A stretch of DNA of 11,408 nt from Bryobacterales bacterium (GTDB lineage Bacteria > Acidobacteriota > Terriglobia > Bryobacterales > Bryobacteraceae). Under the pieces are notes generated by a model. That model worked only from the letters and a program-made list of their open reading frames with translations, was not told the DNA's origin and ran no database searches. Position 1 is the stretch's first letter. Every line of letters begins with the position of its first letter. The stretch is taken from contig PMEV01000070.1 of assembly GCA_003154855.1 (NCBI GenBank), positions 8,391-19,798 of the forward strand, read 5' to 3'. The position numbers and the translations under genes were made by a program. Positions 1 to 5,454 of this stretch are shown here, in pieces.

Positions 1-726
1 TGCCGCCACGAACAGCGCATAGAGGCGCCAGTTGCGGCGAATGCCCTGGAACGTGAAGCCCGGATTCCAGTAGTAGTCGGTCAGGAGCAGCAGCGCCGGC
101 AACACCGCCGTATGTTCCTTCACGTTTACCGCCGCGCCGAACAGCAGGAGCACGGCGGCGGCGGCCGGCCAGGAGATGGCGTCCGAGCGCCGGTACAGGA
201 AGACCACGAAGGCCGCGCAGAAAAGCAGCCCGCTCAGGACTTCCGACCGGCTGGCGACGTAAGCGACCGATTCGGTCTGTACGGGATGCAGCAGGAAAAG
301 CGCGCCTGCGAAGGCAGCCAGCGCTGCGCGCGAGAACCCGCTCTCGCCGGCCCGGGCCAACAGGCGGCGGGCCACCAGGAACACGAGCACGCCGTTGGCG
401 AAGTGGCACAACACGTTGAACAGGTGGTAGGAGAGCGGCTCGGCATCGAAGAGCCGGTAGTTCGCCCAGAAGCTGAGCATCAGCAGCGGCCGTACGCCCG
501 CCACCCACGCGCGCAAGGGGGCGCGGGCATACTCGGGTAGGCTCATGGGCAGGTAGGCGTCATCGAACAGGAAGGGACCGCGCAAAGCGGGGCCATAGGC
601 TGCCAGGACGGCAACCAGGGCCGCCGCCAGCGCCAGGGCGTAGTGCCAGGGGCGAAGCTGGAACGCCGCGGGGGCCGGAGCCTCGCGTGGGCGCTTCTTC
701 TCAGCCGCGCGCTTGGATTTCTTCAT
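1..726 (-). CDS. GT-C membrane glycosyltransferase, TMTC/PMT-like (3' end missing)
   Basis: Only the N-terminal 242 residues are in the window; the reading frame is open to the left edge. After a basic tail (residues 1-26) come hydrophobic segments near 29-47, 105-120, 134-147, 165-178, 187-200 and 205-216. The first periplasmic loop carries the acidic pair of the GT-C fold (FDD, 54-56). The run HPVQTESVAYVASRSEVLSG (147-166), followed by VKEHTAVLP (202-210), matches the conserved pattern of TMTC-type and bacterial TPR-linked mannosyltransferases. Such enzymes use a polyprenyl-phosphate sugar at the outer face of the membrane, usually to mannosylate protein; the missing C-terminal part may hold TPRs. 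The start overlaps the end of the DUF2304 gene by 26 bp and has no good Shine-Dalgarno, so coupled translation is likely. The family is well supported; the exact sugar and acceptor are inferred. Confidence 0.8.
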   Translation of the reverse strand, partial: MKKSKRAAEKKRPREAPAPAAFQLRPWHYALALAAALVAVLAAYGPALRGPFLFDDAYLPMSLPEYARAPLRAWVAGVRPLLMLSFWANYRLFDAEPLSYHLFNVLCHFANGVLVFLVARRLLARAGESGFSRAALAAFAGALFLLHPVQTESVAYVASRSEVLSGLLFCAAFVVFLYRRSDAISWPAAAAVLLLFGAAVNVKEHTAVLPALLLLTDYYWNPGFTFQGIRRNWRLYALFVAA

Positions 727-1063
727 CGAGAGACCGTATGCGGTATTCCAGAATGGCGACCCGCTGCGCCAGCGCGATATCGCCGTCCTTCAGCGCCGAG
801 ATAATCACCGAGAAGCGGAACAGCACCAGCAAGAACAAGCAGCCTACCAAGGTCAGCAGCGCCAGCGGCGGCTGGCCGATTCCGAGCAGCGCGGCCAGGT
901 ACACCAGTACCGGATGCGCGCGGGAGAGCACCAGCAGCGTAAGCGCCGCGCCCAGCCAGCTTACCGAGTACTCGACGCGGATGTGCGAGCGCCGCACCGA
1001 GAAGAGCACGCTGGCGATCAGCAGCACCGCAAATGCCGTCAGGAAATTCAGAAGCCCCTGCAT
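701..1063 (-). CDS. DUF2304 family small membrane protein
   Basis: 120 residues with three predicted membrane helices (about 4-22, 34-58 and 66-90) and a charged, probably coiled C-terminal tail (95-118, ending LDEEIQ). Size, hydrophobic pattern and the short basic loop after helix 1 (VRRSHIRVEYSVSWL) fit the DUF2304 family, which is commonly found next to GT2 polyprenyl-phosphate sugar synthases. Its role is unproven; as a neighbour of a DPM-like enzyme it may anchor or assist that enzyme at the membrane. The reading frame stays open upstream, but the ATG at 1063 is the clear start because a GGAGG lies 6 bases before it. The upstream GT2 gene ends 17 bp away, and the stop lies inside the next gene, so the four genes form one operon. 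Confidence 0.8.
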   Translation of the reverse strand: MQGLLNFLTAFAVLLIASVLFSVRRSHIRVEYSVSWLGAALTLLVLSRAHPVLVYLAALLGIGQPPLALLTLVGCLFLLVLFRFSVIISALKDGDIALAQRVAILEYRIRSLDEEIQARG

Positions 1064-1069
1064 GGTTAT

Positions 1070-1074
1070 CCTCC
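1070..1074 (-). promoter_or_regulatory. Ribosome binding site GGAGG of the DUF2304 gene
   Basis: On the minus strand GGAGG sits 6 bases before the ATG at 1063. It fixes that start in a frame that is open far upstream and contrasts with the operon-head gene at 2828, which has no such site. Confidence 0.8.
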
Positions 1075-1080
1075 GCGCGG

Positions 1081-1815
1081 TCACGGCCGCTTCTTGCGTT
1101 TCGGTTCGTACTTGAGCACGTTGACGAAGACTCCCAGCAGCACGTGAGCAATGTAGTAGAGCGATTTTACCGCCGTGATGGTGCTCCTGCCGGCCAGGCG
1201 CGGGCGCATGCGGCAAGGCACCTCGACAAACCGGAAAGCCTTGCGCTGCAATACCACCAGTGCTTCGATTTCCGGGTACTCCAGCGGAAAGGTCCGGCTG
1301 AAGACCTGCAGCGCCTGGCGGTTCACTCCCACGAATCCGGACGTCGGGTCGCGGACCTCCTGGCCCAGGATCGGCCGCAGCACCAGGCGGAACAAACGGA
1401 TGCCCAGCCCGCGGGCGAAGCTCGAAGGGTCCAGCCCGCCGTTGAGATAGCGCGAGCCGATCGCCATCTGGCAGGAACTGGAGCGCAAGGCATCCAGGAT
1501 CTTCGGGATGTCGGCGGGATCGTGCTGGCCGTCGCCATCCATGCGAATCACGTAGTCGTAGCCGAGTTCGTAGGCCAGCTTGTATCCGGCCTGCACCGCG
1601 CCTCCCAGCCCCAGGTGATGCGGCAGGCACAGCACCTCGGCTCCGGCTGCGCGTGCGCGCGCAACCGAGGCATCGGTCGAGCAATCGTCGACCACCAGCA
1701 CCGGGATGCCGGGCACGGTCTCGCGGATCTCGCTCACCACCTGGCCAATCGCCCCGCCCTCGTTGAACGCGGGAACCACGATCATCAGGGAACCGGGCGT
1801 GGCGGTGGGGATCAT
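1081..1815 (-). CDS. GT2 glycosyltransferase, polyprenyl-phosphate mannose (DPM1-like) synthase
   Basis: 244 residues forming a GT-A domain of the dolichyl-phosphate-mannose/glucose synthase group. Visible motifs are VPAFNEGGAIGQVV (14-27), the nucleotide-binding VVDDCSTD (41-48), the metal-binding DGDGQHDP (93-100), IGSRYLNGG (119-127), DPTSGF (156-161) and the late basic motif RLAGRSTIT (206-214). It lacks a C-terminal pair of membrane helices; only a weakly hydrophobic stretch (219-235) before a KRKKRP tail could touch the membrane, so the DUF2304 partner may tether it. The expected reaction is transfer of a sugar from a GDP- or UDP-sugar to polyprenyl phosphate on the cytoplasmic face. 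The start ATG at 1815 overlaps the stop of the upstream gene as ATGA. The frame extends to 1920, but that part is antiparallel to nothing and lies inside the preceding gene, so it was left out. Mannose specificity is an inference. Confidence 0.85.
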   Translation of the reverse strand: MIPTATPGSLMIVVPAFNEGGAIGQVVSEIRETVPGIPVLVVDDCSTDASVARARAAGAEVLCLPHHLGLGGAVQAGYKLAYELGYDYVIRMDGDGQHDPADIPKILDALRSSSCQMAIGSRYLNGGLDPSSFARGLGIRLFRLVLRPILGQEVRDPTSGFVGVNRQALQVFSRTFPLEYPEIEALVVLQRKAFRFVEVPCRMRPRLAGRSTITAVKSLYYIAHVLLGVFVNVLKYEPKRKKRP

Positions 1816-2828
1816 AGTGCGGCCACCTGGCGCGGCGCAATCCAATGCCGCTCGAGCAGGGCGCGGAACTCCGGCGCGCCGATGTGCGCATGGCTGCGCA
1901 CCGCCCGCCGCTTCCTCCATAGCTTTCGTGCGCGGAATAGCATGGCGCAGTGGGCGCGGGCGACGATGAAGATCAATTCCGGCAGGCCGTGATGTTCACG
2001 GCGAAACCGGGCGGCGCTGCCGCGGTCCTCCAGGATCGAAATCAGGTGCCAGAAGTAGCGGGTCAGGGTAGCCCAGGGCGCGCGCCACAGCAGACTGGCG
2101 GGATAGTTCTTCACCAGGACCTGCAAGCGGTTGCGCTCGACATAGTAGGCCTTGAGGGGCGAGGCGATGCCCGCCGTGCCGGAGTACTCGTGGTCCACCA
2201 CCGCCTCCGGCGCGTACAGGCACTTCCAGCCCGCCCAGCGGGCGCGCAATCCCAGGTCGGTGTCCTCGCAGTACAAGAAGAAGTCCTCGTCGAAAAGCCC
2301 GATCTCGTCGAGCATGGCGCGGCGGTACAACGCCGCCGAGGCGCTCGGGCAGAGCACTTCGGCGGGATCGGCGAAGCGCCCGGGCGGCTCCAGGTGGCCG
2401 CGCTGCTTGCTGCTCCCATCGCCGGAGACCAGCATCCCCGCCGAATCCAGGCGGCCGTCGCCCGCCAGCCGCACCTGCGAGGCGATCATGCCGGCGTCGG
2501 GGCGGGATTCCGCCGCGGCCAGGAGCGCGTCCAGCCAGCCCGAGCTGGCCACGGTGTCGTCGTTGAGCGTGGCCAGGAATGGAGCCCGCGACTCGCGGAA
2601 GGCCAGATTGACCGCGGCGCCGAAACCGACGTTGCTTTCCTGCTCGAGAACGCGTGCTCCGAAGCGCTCGGCTTCCGCCTCCCGCGCCAGGTGCTTCCCA
2701 CTATTGTCCACGACCACGATTTCGAAGTCGCGCCGCGTCTGCTTGACCAGGGAAACCAGGCATTCCACCAGAGCCGAACCCGCGGTCAGGGTCGGGACGA
2801 CGACCGTTACTCGAGGTTGAGGCAACAC
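1812..2828 (-). CDS. GT2 glycosyltransferase, rhamnosyltransferase-like
   Basis: 338 residues. The GT-A domain occupies about 6-230: VTVVVPTLTAGSALVECLVS (7-26), VVVDNSG (38-44), NVGFGAAVN (66-74), the DxD-type metal site as LNDDT (88-92), and FDEDFFLYCEDTDLGLRARW (179-198), whose ExxDLxxR pattern is typical of rhamnosyltransferase-like GT2 enzymes (WbbL type). The C-terminal part (about 225-310) is aromatic and basic and probably lies along the membrane. It should add a sugar to a lipid-linked glycan in the cytoplasm. It is first in the four-gene cassette. The start is uncertain: GTG at 2828 or the next codon TTG at 2825. A TAAAAT hexamer ends 6 bases before that TTG, suggesting a leaderless message, and no Shine-Dalgarno is present. 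Family confident, donor sugar unknown. Confidence 0.85.
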   Translation of the reverse strand: MLPQPRVTVVVPTLTAGSALVECLVSLVKQTRRDFEIVVVDNSGKHLAREAEAERFGARVLEQESNVGFGAAVNLAFRESRAPFLATLNDDTVASSGWLDALLAAAESRPDAGMIASQVRLAGDGRLDSAGMLVSGDGSSKQRGHLEPPGRFADPAEVLCPSASAALYRRAMLDEIGLFDEDFFLYCEDTDLGLRARWAGWKCLYAPEAVVDHEYSGTAGIASPLKAYYVERNRLQVLVKNYPASLLWRAPWATLTRYFWHLISILEDRGSAARFRREHHGLPELIFIVARAHCAMLFRARKLWRKRRAVRSHAHIGAPEFRALLERHWIAPRQVAAL

Positions 2829-2831
2829 TCG

Positions 2832-2837
2832 ATTTTA
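2832..2837 (-). promoter_or_regulatory. -10-like element (TAAAAT) of the glycosylation operon
   Basis: On the minus strand TAAAAT lies 3 bases before the GTG at 2828 and 6 bases before the TTG at 2825. No good -35 was found 16-19 bp upstream. The position fits a leaderless transcript starting at the TTG codon. Confidence 0.4.
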
Positions 2838-2890
2838 CCCGAGTCTGGCAACCGGCTCATAGTCCGCCGGTTTCGGCCGATAAACCAGAG

Positions 2891-4177
2891 GTGCCGAAAG
2901 CTGTCCAGACCGATCCTTGCACGGCGCACCTTCGGCGGGTCAGCAGCCTGGTGCGCGAGATCGCGTCGCGCGTAAACCTGGGGCCGGTGGAGAGCGAAGC
3001 TCTGGCGCAGTCGGCGCTGCTGCACCACTACGCCCCCGAAGTGCTGGAAACAGAGACTTTAAATCGCTTGCTCGGCGCTCTGCGAACGGGCTTCCCGCCC
3101 GGCGCCACATCCGCATTTCCGTCGCGGGCGGTCCGCGGCATCCTGGAGCGTTTCCATGCCGCCAAGCCGGACGACCCCGCCGGCGCGCTGGCGCAAGTCG
3201 TCGAGGTGGCGAACTTCTTCGACGAGCGCCTGGAGTTCCTCCCTTTCGAAACGGTGAATATCGAACAGATCTTCGATGAGTTGGACTGGATTGCCAGGGA
3301 GGGCTTCCTGGACCCGGCCCTGGTGGCCATCCTGGCCGGGCTTCGCCAGGTCCGCATGCAGGAATTGGTCGACCAGGTACAATGGCTGCCCGTTTTTCCC
3401 GCAGTACTGCTGCGAGCCCTGGCGCTGACGGCGGAGGAAGACAGCAGCTTCTCGCAGATCGAGGAAGTGGTCCGCACCGACCAGGTTCTGGCGGGCCATC
3501 TGCTCCGGGTCGCGAATTCCGCGCTGTACGGCGCCATACAGCGCATCGCCGGCATCCGCCAGGCGATCGAGCGCGTGGGCGTGGACACTTGCCGCAAGGT
3601 GATGATGGCCAGCGCGTTCCAGCCGCTGTTCGTCTCGACCACGCTGCGGGAGCTGTGGCAACATTCCCTGGTCATGGCGAGGCTCACCGAGGGTCTGGCC
3701 CAGCTTTGCGGCCGCATCGATCCTCACGAGGCGTTTCTGGCCGGCCTGGTGCACGACGTGGGCCGCCTGGCCTTTCAGAAACTCCGGCGCGAGCATGTCG
3801 GCGACTATCGGCGCCTGGTGGAAGGCGGTTGCGAGCCTGTGTTTGCCGAACTGGTGCTGTGCGGTTTCGAGCACGGCGCGGCGGGCGCGGAGATTCTGCG
3901 CTCATGGACCTTTCCGGAGCACCTGATCGAAGCGGTGCAGCAGCACCACCGGCCCGAGACCGGCGATTCGCTGCTGGGGGCGGCGCTGTACCTGGCGGAA
4001 GACCGCAGCGGTTCGAGGGAAGACCTGGTTAGCCCGGCTCGCATGAGTTTGGCCTACGACCGGCTGGGCATCCCGCTCGAGAACCCGGACGGGCAGGGAG
4101 AACCACCGGACGCTGGCTGGCTCGATTTCCTGGTCGGCCCGGGCGCCTCCCCCACAGTCTCCAGCGGAGCGAGATAG
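2891..4177 (+). CDS. HDOD domain signalling protein with N-terminal degenerate HD-like region
   Basis: 428 residues, soluble. The HDOD domain spans about 155-360: LPVFPAVLLRALALTAEEDS (166-185), then VLAGHLLRVANSALYG (199-214), QAIERVG (224-230), WQHSL (256-260), LVHDVGRL (286-293) and EAVQQHH (347-353). Several HD-type histidines are kept, but the family is generally non-catalytic and acts as a scaffold in signalling, motility or stress responses. The first 60 residues (HLRRVSSLVREIASRVNL, then ALLHHYAPE) look like the start of a second HD domain in which the HD pair has become HH; residues 80-150 are helical and unassigned. The start is GTG at 2891; GATAAA lies 6 bases before it and there is no proper Shine-Dalgarno. 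A GTG at 2951 is an alternative. It is divergent from the glycosylation operon, with 62 bp between starts. What it senses is unknown. Confidence 0.85.
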   Translation: MPKAVQTDPCTAHLRRVSSLVREIASRVNLGPVESEALAQSALLHHYAPEVLETETLNRLLGALRTGFPPGATSAFPSRAVRGILERFHAAKPDDPAGALAQVVEVANFFDERLEFLPFETVNIEQIFDELDWIAREGFLDPALVAILAGLRQVRMQELVDQVQWLPVFPAVLLRALALTAEEDSSFSQIEEVVRTDQVLAGHLLRVANSALYGAIQRIAGIRQAIERVGVDTCRKVMMASAFQPLFVSTTLRELWQHSLVMARLTEGLAQLCGRIDPHEAFLAGLVHDVGRLAFQKLRREHVGDYRRLVEGGCEPVFAELVLCGFEHGAAGAEILRSWTFPEHLIEAVQQHHRPETGDSLLGAALYLAEDRSGSREDLVSPARMSLAYDRLGIPLENPDGQGEPPDAGWLDFLVGPGASPTVSSGAR

Positions 4178-4185
4178 CACCGCGC

Positions 4186-4209
4186 GGGGCATGGGCGCTG
4201 AAGTGCCCC
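4186..4209 (+). terminator. Possible weak hairpin after the HDOD gene
   Basis: GGGGCA (4186-4191) can pair with TGCCCC (4204-4209) across a 12-base loop, 9 bp after the HDOD stop. There is no T-run afterwards, so it is not a canonical intrinsic terminator; it could slow or stop transcription or be chance in G/C-rich DNA. Confidence 0.25.
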
Positions 4210-4300
4210 CCTCGACTAGCACGTTCGCAGCCTCGCTGATTGGGGCGGGGTTTCCTAGATCCGGACTTGGGGGCCGCGGCGGGGCGCGCATCTGCGGGGG

Positions 4301-4468
4301 ATGGGCGTTATCCATCAACTTCACACCGAAGCTGAGATGACAGCAAACGGCAAGGTCCACAAGGTGCCGGACGCGAAACTTCAACCGTGGATCATGAAGC
4401 GACGCTCCGAGTGGAAGGGACCGCGCGCGGACTCCTCTCCAGCCAACGACCAACACTCGGACCATTGA
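4301..4468 (+). CDS. Possible small protein of 55 residues upstream of the HEPN-like gene
   Basis: An ATG-started frame of 55 codons, ending 41 bp before the HEPN-like gene on the same strand. The product is hydrophilic and basic in the middle (KVHKVPDAKLQPW, then MKRRSEWKG) and ends with an acidic, His-containing tail. Base composition in its second half resembles the downstream gene. I recognise no family. The start at 4301 has only a G-rich run directly before it; ATG at 4337 (MTANGKVHK) is an alternative. If real, its place invites the idea of an antitoxin or partner for the HEPN protein, but its stop overlaps the -35 of the downstream promoter and the frame may simply be fortuitous. Confidence 0.25.
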   Translation: MGVIHQLHTEAEMTANGKVHKVPDAKLQPWIMKRRSEWKGPRADSSPANDQHSDH

Positions 4469-4494
4469 AAAGAAGTTCCAGCAACGGCTAGACT
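4465..4494 (+). promoter_or_regulatory. Sigma70-type promoter of the HEPN-like gene
   Basis: TTGAAA (4465-4470) and TAGACT (4489-4494) are separated by 18 bp, giving a predicted transcript start near 4501, only 8-9 bases before the ATG at 4510. It is the only promoter in the window with a good -35 box, in keeping with the gene being foreign to its surroundings. Confidence 0.5.
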
Positions 4495-4509
4495 GGAAAT
4501 CACGCATTT

Positions 4510-5085
4510 ATGCAGATGCACGGCCGAATGGCACGGGTGCCGGTCACGGCGCGACAGAAGTTCTCAGAGGCTGCGTACTTCTACAACGGCATGCTGCCCC
4601 ACCGCACGAATCCCGTCGTCTTCCCGTACTACCTGAGCGCGTTCGTATCGGCCCTGCGCAGCGTCACGTACTACCTGCAAAAGCAATACGCGCACGACAA
4701 ACGATTCACGGCATGGTACGCGCAAAAGCAGGAAGCGATGAAAGCCGATCCTGTACTCAAGATGCTGCACGAGAAAAGAAACACAGCCCTCCACGTCGAG
4801 CCGTTCGACCTGTGCTTCAAACAGGGATGGAAGATGCCGGATAGATACGGAGGCGTCATCACGACCACTTTTCTCGCGGTCCGTGAGGAAGCCGAGCCGA
4901 ACGGCAGAGTAAGAACGTTCCTCCAGGTAGAAAAGGATGGACCAGAGGAAGAAGTAGAAACACAAATCAGTTGGCACTTCACCGACGACGACCCGGCGGA
5001 CGTGATGCAGCACTGCTACGAAGGACTCCAGAAAATGGACGCCATCCTCAAAGAACTACCAGCACTCGGGCTGGAGCAGGAATAG
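4510..5085 (+). CDS. HEPN-like domain protein, orphan
   Basis: 191 residues, no membrane segment. Residues 15-100 are predicted helical: an aromatic first helix (FSEAAYFYNGML), a second (YYLSAFVSALRSVTYYLQKQ, 40-59), then LKMLHEKRNTALHVEP (83-98). The RNTALH piece (R90-H95) fits the R-x4-6-H motif that forms the active site of HEPN ribonucleases, at the expected place at the start of the last helix. The C-terminal part (110-190) looks beta-rich then helical (ISWHFTDDDPADVMQHCYEG) and is unassigned. HEPN proteins act as toxins, defence RNases or inactive binding modules; which applies cannot be told. GC in a sampled 60-base line is about 53% against 68% in the neighbouring GT-C gene, suggesting transfer. 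It has its own promoter, no nucleotidyltransferase (MNT) partner, and alternative starts at 4516 and 4528. Confidence 0.7.
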   Translation: MQMHGRMARVPVTARQKFSEAAYFYNGMLPHRTNPVVFPYYLSAFVSALRSVTYYLQKQYAHDKRFTAWYAQKQEAMKADPVLKMLHEKRNTALHVEPFDLCFKQGWKMPDRYGGVITTTFLAVREEAEPNGRVRTFLQVEKDGPEEEVETQISWHFTDDDPADVMQHCYEGLQKMDAILKELPALGLEQE

Positions 5086-5142
5086 GACCTTTGGGATAGC
5101 TAGGGGGGAACTACTACGCCTTAGAACTATTTGCCGGAGACA

Positions 5143-5179
5143 GGCGGCAGATATTTCTTAGCGGGAAGGGGCTGCCGCC
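5143..5179. repeat. Inverted repeat, 8-bp arms
   Basis: GGCGGCAG (5143-5150) is matched by CTGCCGCC (5172-5179) across a 21-base loop, 58 bp after the HEPN-like gene. No T-run follows, so a standard terminator is unlikely. It could be an RNA structure, a protein-binding site or a remnant repeat end. Confidence 0.4.
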
Positions 5180-5425
5180 GTAATCCAACCTGACGTGTAG
5201 TCGCCGACGCTGAGACTGGCCCGAAACGGCGTTCCGGGAAAGCACGGTCGCTCTCAGGCACGCACTCCGATTCGGGCGAGGTCGGTTTTGGCAACCTTGT
5301 CTGAACGCCCATAGAACCGCGTCGGTTGCGCCGCGCCCCAACTGCGCAGCATGTCCCGGCGCATCCTTGGTTGGGCGGGATCACGCCCGGGCAACTCGCC
5401 ACGGTCTCCGCCGCATGGCGCCTCG

Positions 5426-5431
5426 TATTAT
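5426..5431 (+). promoter_or_regulatory. -10-like element (TATTAT) of the second GT-C gene
   Basis: TATTAT lies 5 bases before an in-frame GTG (5437) and 23 bases before the ATG at 5455. No good -35 is seen. It would give a leaderless message starting at or near the GTG, or a very short leader for the ATG. Confidence 0.35.
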
Positions 5432-5454
5432 GCTGGGTGGATAAGTGCCCCGAC

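Larger units (their letters stand above)
4178..4509. other. Gene-poor stretch between the HDOD and HEPN-like genes
   Basis: 332 bp without a secure gene. It holds a possible weak hairpin just after the HDOD stop, a possible 55-codon ORF (4301-4468) and the promoter of the HEPN-like gene. The left part is G-rich; from about 4310 the composition drops towards that of the HEPN-like gene, so a boundary of acquired DNA may lie near 4300. I searched by eye for matching direct repeats at 4190-4300 and 5086-5320 and found none. Confidence 0.5.
5086..5454. other. Intergenic stretch before the second GT-C gene
   Basis: 369 bp with no credible gene on either strand; the open frames crossing it on the minus strand continue inside the GT-C gene and look like shadows. 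It contains an 8-bp perfect inverted repeat (5143-5179), a small GC hairpin (5373-5388) and the -10-like element of the downstream gene. Confidence 0.5.

Noticed and set aside
701..1891. One long minus-strand frame of 396 codons covering the DUF2304 gene and much of the DPM-like gene
   Set aside because: Only its last 120 codons look like protein; the rest is an Arg/Gly-rich shadow of the GT2 gene, and a GGAGG marks the internal ATG at 1063.
5373..5388. Small hairpin GGGCG-GGATCA-CGCCC before the second GT-C gene
   Set aside because: Only 5 bp of stem in GC-rich DNA; expected by chance and with no T-run.
4178..5454. Idea that the HEPN-like gene sits in an insertion sequence or integrated element with att repeats
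   Set aside because: No transposase, integrase, tRNA gene or matching flanking repeats could be seen.
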